This document shows, one piece after another, positions 55,389 through 64,000 of a stretch of 64,000 bases of DNA (position 1 is the first letter of the stretch; every line of letters starts with the position of its first letter). The notes beneath the pieces are model-generated. The model was given only the letters and a program-made list of their open reading frames with translations, did no database searches and was not told the origin of the DNA. The DNA is from Papio anubis (lineage: Eukaryota; Chordata; Mammalia; Primates; Cercopithecidae), in NCBI RefSeq assembly GCF_008728515.1, contig NC_044976.1, positions 216,629,467 through 216,693,466 on the forward strand, read 5' to 3'. Both the position numbers and the translations under genes were made by a program.

Positions 55389-56022
55389 GGCCAGACACGG
55401 TGGCTCCTGCCTGTAATCCCAGCACTTTGGGGGGCCAACGCGGGCAGATCACGAGGTCAGGAGTTCGAGACCAGCCTGGCCAACATAGTGAAACTTCATC
55501 TCTACTAAAAATACAAAAATTAGGCCGGGTGCGGTGGCTCAATGCCTGTAATCCCAGCACTTTGGGAGGCCTAGACGGCTGGATCAATGCAGGTCAGGAG
55601 ATCGGCAGGACTATCCGGCCAACACGGTGAAACCCCCGCCTCTACTAAAAATACAAAAACTAGCTGGCGAGGTGGTGGGATGCCTGTGGTCCCAGCTACT
55701 CGAGGCTGAGGCAGGAGAATGGCGTGAAACCCAGGAGTGGAGCTGCAGCAGTGAGCTGAGATCCCGCCACTGCACTCCAGCTCATGACAGAGCCGGTGAC
55801 TCCATCTCCAAAAAAAAAAAAAACAAAATAAAAAATACAAAAATTAGCCGGGTGTGGTGGCAGGCGCTTGTAGTCCCAGCTACTCAGGAGGCTGAGGCGG
55901 GAGAACTGCTCAAACCCAGGAGGTGGAGGTTGCAGTGAGCCAAGATCACACCACTGCACTCCCTCCAGCCTGGGTGACGGAGTGAGACTCCATCTCAAAA
56001 AAAAAAAAAAAAAAAAAAAAAA
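55389..56022 (+). mobile_element. Alu interrupted by a younger AluY
   Basis: The left part 55389-55522 and right part 55831-56022 are one Alu. AAAAATACAAAAATTAG is duplicated on both sides of the inserted AluY. Confidence 0.88.
55523..55822 (+). mobile_element. Noisy AluY nested in an Alu
   Basis: Starts cleanly (GGCCGGGTGCGGTGGCTCA) and then shows insertions such as CTCAATGCCTG, GGATCAATGCAGGTCAGG and GATCGGCAGGACTATCC, where copy 1 has a clean AluY. Confidence 0.85.
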
Positions 56023-56582
56023 CAGTGAGACATAGTAGGAAGATCATGAGGTCAGGAGTTCAAGACCAGCCAGGCCAACATGGCGAAACCCGTCTCTACT
56101 AAAAATACAAAAACTGGCCAGGCAAGATGGCTCACACCTATAATCCCAGCAACTTTGAGAGGCCAAGGCGGGTGGATCACGAGGTCAGGAGTTCGAGACC
56201 AGCCTGGCCAACATGGTGAAACACCATCTCTACTAAAAATACAAAAATTAGCCAGGCGTAGTGGCAGGCACCTGTAGTCCCAGCTACTCAGGAGGCCAAG
56301 GCAGGAGAATAACTTGAACCCAGGAGGTGGAGATTGCAGTGAGTCGAGATCGTGCCACTGCACTCCAGCATGGGTGACAAAGCAAGACTCTGTCTCAAGA
56401 AAAAAAAAAAATACAAATGTTAGCTGGGTATGGTGGTGCATGCCTGTAATCTCAGCTATTTGGGAGGCTGAGGCAGGAGAATTGCTTGAACCGGGACCCG
56501 GGAGGCAGAGGTTGCAGTGAGCCGAGATCATGTCACTGCACTCCAGCGTGGGCTACAGAGCAAGACTCTGTCTCAAAAAAAA

Positions 56583-56583
<1 letters not shown>
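56023..56583 (+). mobile_element. Alu split by another Alu
   Basis: Outer Alu 56023-56114 and 56405-56583. A complete inner Alu, plus strand, at about 56115-56404 (TGGCCAGGCAAGATGGCTCA to an A tail). AAAAATACAAA stands at both junctions. Confidence 0.83.
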
Positions 56584-56641
<58 letters not shown>

Positions 56642-56690
56642 TATATACACACATACATATATATATGTACATATATGTATGTATATTTGA
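56583..56690. repeat. (TA)n(CA)n microsatellite
   Basis: ATATATAT, ACACACAC and mixed runs directly after an Alu tail. Confidence 0.92.
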
Positions 56691-57515
56691 AGTATTGTCC
56701 AATGAGATGTTCCGGAAGACCACATTTAAATACAGAATCTGAATGGGGGCCCATGTCACACCTGCCATTTTTTTAACTTTGCAGCTGGGCTTTTCTCCTC
56801 TCCTCTGCTGGACTCTGCTGTTTCCCACAAGGTGTTCAGAGACTCTGCCCTGAATCCTACAACCAGGAGATGAGAAGCACAGAGTGACACCAGCAGGAGA
56901 ACATAAAGACATGGTGACAGTTGTCCTCCTCCTGCAGAGTCCAGAGCCGTGCACTCCTACCGCTGGTGCCCTAGCTAAGCCTGAGGGCCAGCATGCCCGA
57001 GGATAGTCTGGGAGTGCTGCAGTCAGGGTCCCCACAATGAGCACCCAGCCTGTGCCCTTGTACTCTGCACGAGCGTGGCCATTGTCACCTCAGAGCCCCT
57101 GGGTACAGAGCGATGCATCCTACCAGAGCCGCATGTGAGGAAGGACCACGTGAGTCCCGGGAAAGAGCTGAGGCCCTGCAGGAGGAGGTAGCCAGGACTG
57201 AGACCTGATGCCTGTGTGGAGAATCGTCTGTGGGTGTGAGTGGCACTGTGGGGTCAGTGCCCGGGTTCTGCTGCTCCCCCTTCTCAAAGATCAGGGCCCG
57301 AGCAGGGGCTGGCATGTGTGTGGCACCTGGAGCTGCAGGGCCACCGCCCATGTGTGAGACCGTCATGGGGACCTGAACACGGTGTCGTCTGCAGACCCCA
57401 CCTGTCCATCGGCCCCAATTCCTGGCCAGCTTCTGCCAAGGTGAGAGGGTGGAATTCGGAAGGTGGGTGTAAGCTGAAGCCTGTCCCCCAGTGGCTGACA
57501 TACAGTGGTGACACT
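56691..57515. other. Unassigned DNA
   Basis: Moderately GC-rich. The frames of 115-170 residues over it have no family features and no splice context. No named repeat seen. Confidence 0.45.
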
Positions 57516-57520
57516 CTCTG

Positions 57521-58549
57521 TGTGGAAAAGAAAGAGAGATCAGACTGTTATTGTGTCTATGTAGAAAGACAAAAGACGAAGACATAAGAAACTCCATTTT
57601 GATCTGTACTAAGAAAAATTCTTCTGCCTTGAGATGCTGTTAATCTGTAACCCTAGCCCCAGCCCTGTGCTCACAGAAGCATGTGCTGTATTGACTCAAG
57701 GTTTAATGGATTTAGGGCTGTGCAGGATGTGCCTTAGTAAAAATGTGTTTGCAGGCAGTATGCTTGGTAAAAGTCATCGCCATTCTCCAGTCTCGAGTAC
57801 CCAGGGACACTGCACTGTGGAAAGCCTCAGGGACCTCTGCCCAAGAAAGCCTGGGTGTTGTCCGAGGTTTCTCCCCACTGAGGCAGCCTGAGATATAGCC
57901 TCGTAGGAAGGGAAAGACCTGTGTGTCCCCCAGCCTGACACCCGTAAAGGGTCTGTGCTGAGGAGGATGAGTGGAAGAGAAAGGCCTTTTTGCAGCTGAT
58001 ATAAGAGGAAGGCATCTGTCTCCTGCTCATCCCTGGGAATGGAATGTCTCGGGGTAAAACCTGACCATACACTGTATTTACTGAGATAGGAGAAAACCGC
58101 CTTACGGCTGGAGGCGAGACGTGCGGGCGGCAATACTGCTCTTTACTGCACTGAGATGTTGGTGTAAAGTCAAACATCAATCTGGCCGATGTGCACATCG
58201 AGGCACAGCACCTTTCCTTAAACTTATTGATGACACAGAGTCCTTTGCTCACATGTTTTCCTGCTGACCCTCTCCCCACCATTATCCTATAGTCCTGCCA
58301 CATCCCCCTTGCCGAGATAGTAGAGATAGTGATCAATAAATACTGAGGGAATTCCAGAGACCAGTGCCGGTGTGGGTCCTCCGTATGCTGAGTGCAGGTC
58401 CCCTGGGCCCACTTTTCTTCCTGAGTGCAGGTCCCCTGGGCCCACTTTTCTTCCTCTAGACTTTGTCTCTGTGTCTTATTTCTTTTCTCAGTCTCTCATC
58501 TCCACCTTTCAAGAAATACCCATAGGTGTGGAGGGGCAGGCCCCCTTCA
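57521..58549 (+). mobile_element. Solo HERV-K(HML-2)-type LTR (LTR5-like)
   Basis: A 1029-bp element from TGTGGAAAAGAAAGAGAGAT to GGGGCAGGCCCCCTTCA. It carries the LTR5-type landmarks ACTAAGAAAAATTCTTCTGC, the AATAAA signal at 58335-58340 and CAAGAAATACCCATAGG near the end. CTCTG flanks it at 57516-57520 and 58550-58554, a 5-bp target duplication as expected for this group. No internal viral sequence is present, so it is a recombination product of a former provirus. A 32-base phrase (GAGTGCAGGTCCCCTGGGCC...) is tandemly repeated near 58390-58455. Confidence 0.92.
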
Positions 58550-58989
58550 CTCTGATGCCACCCTTGCCCTCACCTAGCTCTCTCATACCTGGGGTTCTAA
58601 GGGGTCTGCCCCAGGGTTGCGTGCCCACTGCCAATCAGAGGTGAACACGTCGATGCCTCCTGGATATGGGGCTACTGGTGGTCAAGGCCTGGCAGGATGT
58701 GGAGGGTCTTCTCAGAGGGGCCATGGAGCTAGGGAATACGATGGGGCGCTAACTCCACCCTGCACAGGAACCGCAGCCCCCAGCCAAGCCGGCCCAAGTA
58801 TTCCAGGTGCTGTCCACCCCGCATGCACACTGCCAGGCTCCAGGTGGCCTGGCAGAGAGGGGTGGCCTGGTGGGCAGCTGAGAAGCCAGAATGAAGGGGG
58901 CGTGCACTGCCGTCCGCAGTCTGGCAGGCACGAGCAGGGAGGCTGTGGCCTGGTGAGCGAGGGGGATTGGGGAAGGGCAGGCAGCCCAG
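58550..58989. other. Unassigned GC-rich DNA
   Basis: Lies between the solo LTR and the inverted arm. No gene or named repeat seen. Confidence 0.45.
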
Positions 58990-61900
58990 TCAGCCTGATT
59001 TACCAGTGAATGAGCTGTGGGCGGAGCCGCTCCTGGCTGAGGGCTGGGGTTGGGGCAGTCTGTTTGGACCTCCTGGGTTCCAGGCTGCCAGCTGCCTGCC
59101 CAGGGTCTGAATGTCCTACTGTGGCCTGTTTCCTCACCTGGCCCAGAGGATTAGGCAAGGTAATCCCAGTGAGCCCTCATTAGCTTGCCTGTCCTCCAGG
59201 TCTTTTTGATTCTTCTTTCTCTTCTTTGTTGTGAAACTCAGAGAATTGTCCTCCAGCCTGTCTTCAGTTGGGGAGGTGGAAAGGCTGGACCTTGCCCTTG
59301 ACTTCAGGGCCCCTTCTGGGTGCCCCCTCCTCCTAGGGTTTTTAAAAGCATTTACTTAGCAACATACCCTGTACCTGAGAGAGCTGCAGAGAACCTCCTG
59401 CATGTCCAAACCAGCATACTTTGTTCCCTGACCCCAGGCCCTCATCACACCCCAAAGCCCAAATCCTTTCAGGTGGCCAGCTTCAGACAAGAGTCTGAAC
59501 TCTGCTTGTTTTCTGGGGTCTACACAGGCCCGTATGATGGGGCTACCTCCATTCTACCCCTGTGCCTCCCCCAATCCATTAGGAGCCTCAACTCCAGTGA
59601 TCCCTAACTGGGAGCAAGGTTCCCCAGGCCGGGAATGCAGCCGTCCCCAGGATGCTGGCCTGGCCATGTCCCAGTGGACATCAGTCCTGGAGCAAGAGGT
59701 CCAAGGCAGGGAGTTTCACCCCCCATTTCACCAGGTGTGGTGACCTTTGTGGGTTCCTAACCTTCAAGATGGGATTTTTACACTGTGCCACAGTGGGGGA
59801 AACCGAGGCACAGGGCCGGTGAGCGGTAAAGAAAGAAAACCTCTGTGACTAGAAGAAACGTGTCCCTCGCCCAGCACAGCCGCTCCAGGATAGCACGCTT
59901 TGGGATGTACTGCTGAGCTGTTCTTGGCACGTGGCATGGCACTGTGGTCAGCAGCTTGTGGAGTTGGAGGTGGGTGTTGGCACGTGGCATGGCACTGTGG
60001 TGGAGGTCAGCAGCTTGTGGAGTTGGGGGTGGGTGTTGGCACGTGGCATGGCACTGTGGTGGGGGTCAGCAGCTTGTGGAGTTGGGGGGTGGGGTGTTGG
60101 CACGAGCAGGTAATTTGGGACCCACCATGGGGAGGAAGGGGACATTGCCTCTTTCCCCACACCTTGGGCACAGCAGGAATTTTCTTCTCTGATGTGTGTG
60201 GGCACCAATGCCTATGTGGGTGTGGGTGCGTCCTCCCCTTTTGTTGATGAAGAACCTTCCTGCAGCCATTGGGGTGGGTATGGGCACCACGTGTGCCTGG
60301 CAGCAGGGTGGGGCCTGCACAGGCTTGGCTAGTATATGTCCCACTGCCACCTCCCCAGGGGAAGCAGACCCTGTGCCCTTAGTGCCCCTCATACCCAGTC
60401 CCTCACATTCTTCACTTGGCATCCCCCTGCCTGATTCTCCCAACTCAGCCCCTGCCAGGTTTCTCCAGGCCCTGTGGGCTGTGGGATGTGATCAAAGGAG
60501 GAAATAACTGTGCTGCCTGCCTCTGCCTGAAGTCAGGGATCCCTGGCCGCTACTGGCATCTGGAGGGCAGGGTAGGTGGGGAGGTCAGGGGTCAGCTTTT
60601 CCACTCCCCAGCCTGCACTGGCTAAGCCACCAGGTGTAACTGGCCTGGAGGCTGATCTGTGTCCTCCACAGTCCCTTGATGCATTATACTGAAGCCAATC
60701 CTTGTGCGAATGACGACCTGTTGTTATCGCCCAGATCAAACCAGAATCAAAGGACTGTTGCGCTTGGGCCCGGAGCCTGGGGCTGAGGCTGCATGGCCAC
60801 CCTGTTCCCTTCCTTCTGGGGTCCCCAGGAAGCTCCCAGGACTGAATGATCCCCACAAAACACAGTGGCCAGGACGGGAGGGCTGGAGGTCAACTCCCCC
60901 CTGCCCCTGCCACCACAAAGAGGCCCCATGGAGGTTGGCCCTGAGCCGTGGGTCCCTGTGGGATGCAGGCTCCCACGGATACTTCAGGGGATGAGCATGG
61001 GTCCTCCTGGCTGACAGGAGCCTGGTGGGCACTGGGTATGTGGGGCCTGTGTAGGTGGGTTGGACAGCACTGGGCCTAGCCAGGGAGCCAGGGACTGGTG
61101 TGGCCAAAGTGGGCAGGAATATGTTGCCAGAACCAAAACTACAGTGCAACCAGCCCAGCTGGTAGGGAGAAGGAGGCCTACCTAGCAGGACTATCCACCC
61201 CTGTCCTGGCCCCAAGCGCAGACTGTCTGCCTGTACTGGTCATTGCCTGGTCTGGGAGGCCTGGGCATGATGGTCAGGTGGTGTGTCCCTGGGTTCCAGG
61301 CCTTGGTGGTCCCTTGAGAGCTGAGCATCCTCTGGGCAGGAGGAGGTCCCGCGGTCCACTGTTTGCATCTGCCCCTGGGGGTGTGCCCCCACCCCAGCTT
61401 CTCAGCCTGCATGGGGACGTGGCCAGGGCTCCTCACCTGCTCTGTGGCTCCAGCTGTGATCAGCTCACTAGTGACTCTGACAGCTTCCTCCCCAAAGCTT
61501 GGGTCCTCCTCTGTGGGAATGGGGTGTCCCAGGCCCCTGCAGGCAGGAACCTACCCCCAGCTCCTCTGGTGGGCCCTCCTGGGCTTTCTTACCTATTGGC
61601 TTGTAAGACCCAGTTGGTCAAACTTGGTGTCCTATTTTTATTTTGGCCTTTTTCTTAGTGTGTGTTTTCTGTAACTACTGCTGTGTAGAACGTCTATATG
61701 AGTTTTAGGTAGAGAATCTTGCCCACCCAGAGGTCCCCCACCCCACAGAGCCTCCACTTCGGCCCCCCCGGGCTGGTCCTGCCTGTGCTCCGCTTGGAGT
61801 GAATGTCGAGTGTGATCGATCCACACAGCTGCTTGACCCTGCGTCTCCTTCCTTTTTGTTGCTGAGGCCTGTTCTGTTCTCTCTTTCTCCACCTGAACTG

Positions 61901-63480
61901 CATTTGAAGCCAGGATGAAGGATGAGAAGTGGTTGCTAAGAAGGACCCTCCTGCAGCGAATCCGCTGTGAGGAGGCTGCGCTGGCCCAGCCTGTTCTTTC
62001 CTTCTCTAAGCTCATTCCAAGGGGCAGCCTGTCCCTGCCTGCTCTTGTAGCCCGTGAATCAATAATGGATTTTACATTTCCACATGGTTAAACAAATAAA
62101 CAAGTAACACCCCCAGTTACTTGTTATGCAGTTATGCCCATCTCTTCACAGGCCACCTGCAGAAGGCTGCTGTTGTGCAGCCATGGCAGAGTTGCATCCT
62201 TGAGGCAAAGATCAGTTGGCAAAGCTGAAAATACTGATTCCTGGCTCTTTAGGGAAACAGTTTCCAGTCCCTGGTTTAAGGGCTGTGCGGCAGGATCCCA
62301 GGATCTTGGTCAGATTGTTCCTCACTCAGGGCCTGCTGTGGCCTTCGCTGGTATGTCTGCAAAGTCTGGGTGCTATGGTGCCTCTCGTGGGGGCGTGAGC
62401 GCTGTCGTGCTAGATTTCAGGGTGTCTGCCTCATGGTCATCTGTCTCACCAACAGAGACCCTGTGGCCAGATTCAAACTAGCAGGAACAGTTGGTCTTCG
62501 GCAGCAAGGATACCTTAGAGCTGAGCTGCCACCCACCCTGAAGTGGTCCCCTGGCACCCACTGTCTGGGTCAAGGTTGGGGCAGGGCTGGTGTCCTGAAC
62601 CGCTTTCTGAAGGGGTCCCAGTGGCTGCTGGTGCCAATGCCTTCGAGACAGCGCTGAGGCCAACAGCTGCTGGCAGCGGCTCCCCCAGGCTGTGTGTCCT
62701 GTGCCCTTCTGTGTGTGAGTGACAGGCGAGTGCCTGCAGGGGTCATGCCGGGCTGTGTGGAGGGGTACAGAGGTTAAAGTTCCCTGAGCAGCTGTGTGGT
62801 CCAGGAGCAGCCAACGGGTCTCTGGAGGTGTGGCTGCCATGACCCTACCCTGAAGGTCTTGCTTGTCATTGGTAGAGAGGAGAGGACCCCCAGGAGGTGC
62901 TGCCCAAGGGGCTCCATTCCCGCTTGTGAGGGGCACCTAGGGTCCTCCTGGGGAGAGTCAGAGACTGAGCCCTTGGGGTGAAAGTTCCTTCCCCCAGCTG
63001 AGAAGCAGCAGGCACCGGGGCATGGGCTGCCTCAGGGCCCCCGCCCACTCGCACCCTCTCCTGCCCTGCAGCTGCTCCATCCTCGGGAGGTGAGGAATAT
63101 GGGAGGATGAGGCTAAGACACAGGGGAGACCAGATTCCAGGCACATAGACTGGCCGGGGGTGAGGCCGATTTCCCACCCAAGCCCTGCCCTCCACAGACA
63201 GGTGAGGGACTGAGGCCTGGGGCATGACCTCCCTGGGGTCAAATCCAGGGTTGGGTCACCTCAGGATGAAAGAGGGGCTGGGCCATCAATATGGCTCTGG
63301 GTCCCTGGCCCTGGGGTCTGTGTGCCAGGCTGGAGGTGGGAGGGAGACACTCATGCTGCAGATGAGGAGAGTGAGGCACAGGGCTCTTTGGATTCCAGGA
63401 GCTGTGAGGAGGCCAGGGCTTTGGTATTGAATGCAGGTGAGGGGGGCAGTCGCAGGTGTGAGTACAACAGGGCAGGAGGG
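58990..63480 (-). repeat. Arm B of the inverted segmental duplication
   Basis: The reverse-complement partner of 22925-27270 (landmarks listed there). It carries its own minisatellite (59924-60096), which is present as a single unit in arm A. It ends against an L1 at 63487. No gene recognised. Confidence 0.88.
59924..60096. repeat. Minisatellite, three units of 53, 59 and 61 bp
   Basis: Each unit reads TTGGCACGTGGCATGGCACT, GTGGT(GG.GG)TCAGCAGC, TTGTGGAGTTGG. The units start at 59924, 59977 and 60036 and grow through G-rich indels. Confidence 0.93.
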
Positions 63481-63486
63481 CTCAGG

Positions 63487-63905
63487 TGGTTGCCCATCAA
63501 CGATAGACTGGATAAAGAAAATATGGTACATATACACCATGGAATACTATGCAGCCGTAAAAAGGAATGAGATCATGTCCTTTGCAGGGACATGGATAAA
63601 GCTGGAAGCCATTATCATAGCAAACTAACGCAGGAACAGAAAACCAAACACCGCATGATCTCACTTGCAAATTGAAGCTGAATGATGAAAACACATGGAC
63701 ACAGGGAGCGGAACAACACACACTGGGGGCTGTCAGGAGATGGGATTCAGGGAAGGAGAGCATTAGGGAAAAGAGCTAATGTATGCTGGGCTTAATACCT
63801 AGGTGATGGGTTGATAGGTGCAGCAAATCACCATGGCACACATTTACCTATGTAACAAGCCTACACATCCTGCACATGTATCCTGGAACTTAAAAATTTT
63901 TAAAG
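63487..63905 (+). mobile_element. L1 3' end, plus strand
   Basis: GGTTGCCCATCAACGATAGA through ACCATGGAATACTATGCAGC to TCCTGGAACTTAAA. A 5'-truncated L1 3' part without an intact frame. Confidence 0.88.
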
Positions 63906-64000
63906 TTTCTATTCATGTCCTTTGCCAACTTTTCAATGGGGTTGTTTTTTTTCTTGTAAATTTGCTTAAATTCCTTATTTAAATTTGCTAAAATTCTTCA
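63906..64000 (-). mobile_element. L1 fragment, minus strand, cut by window edge
   Basis: TTCATGTCCTTTGCCAACTT and GGGGTTGTTTTTTTTCTTG are antisense L1 text. It adjoins the plus-strand L1 end tail to tail. Confidence 0.75.

Larger units (their letters stand above)
50959..55652 (+). repeat. Duplicated segment, copy 2 (right of the gap)
   Basis: Repeats copy 1 from inside its first Alu. Contained elements, by position: Alu 50959-51235, mariner 51953-53497, L1 53498-54128, AluJ 54129-54413, TG repeat 54414-54468, AluY 54669-54970, and Alu from 55389. The last ~110 bases are noisy relative to copy 1. Confidence 0.95.

Noticed and set aside
56052..56531. 159-residue minus-strand frame
   Set aside because: Wholly antisense Alu translation (SPPPGFKLFSCL, SWDYR and similar), seen in many Alus in the window.
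1..64000. tRNA, rRNA or snRNA genes
   Set aside because: I scanned for tRNA A/B boxes and known small RNA cores. The only B-box-like matches are the internal Pol III promoters of Alu elements.

Overview
This window is primate nuclear DNA, most likely from an Old World monkey (macaque/baboon group). The evidence is the youngest Alu elements (about 12267, 30531, 38248, 39579, 49875). They share GGCTCAAGCCTGTAAT near the start, GGGCGAGGTGGCGGGCGCC in the middle and GAGATCCGGCCACTGCACTCC near the end, a combination typical of cercopithecid AluY lineages and not of human AluY. There are no bacterial-type genes. Nearly all short open frames are antisense Alu, L1 or GC-rich shadows.

Layout. 1-12835: a long minus-strand L1 with a second minus-strand L1 nested in it, plus five Alus and a solo ERV LTR with a 4-bp target duplication. 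12865-19880: dense Alus in old L1 remnants. 19881-28435: GC-rich, repeat-poor DNA holding a 61-bp tandem duplication, a ~46-bp minisatellite, one arm (22925-27270) of a diverged inverted segmental duplication and a CpG-rich block. 28511-33038: a defective HERV-K-type provirus on the minus strand (one LTR, no pol, a minisatellite between gag and env), sitting cleanly inside an Alu. 33200-34392: an ERV LTR with another solo LTR nested in it.

34600-42430: the one gene I can support, a KRAB-C2H2 zinc-finger gene on the plus strand. It has a CpG promoter, exon 1 ending in ATG/GTGAGT, a 127-bp KRAB exon, a 61-bp exon and a zinc-finger exon with nine fingers. The frame runs into an Alu that supplies the last 21 residues and the stop. 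Decayed fingers downstream show that the ancestral array was longer. The KRAB and linker sequences resemble the ZNF136/ZNF564/ZNF791 group of human 19p13.2. I do not assign an ortholog.

43600-56690: unassigned DNA, then an Hsmar1 mariner region present twice (46175-50858 and 50959-55652) on either side of a 100-N assembly gap, most simply two overlapping contig ends that were never merged. 57521-58549: a solo HERV-K(HML-2)-type LTR with a 5-bp target duplication. 58990-63480: the other arm of the inverted duplication. 63487-64000: L1 ends.

I found no new multi-gene system. The observations most worth checking are the Alu-terminated zinc-finger protein with a 20-nt templated insert next to it, the ~97% identical block inside otherwise ~75% identical inverted arms, the provirus that stops at its primer-binding site, and several segments that look like uncorrected long-read gap fill.
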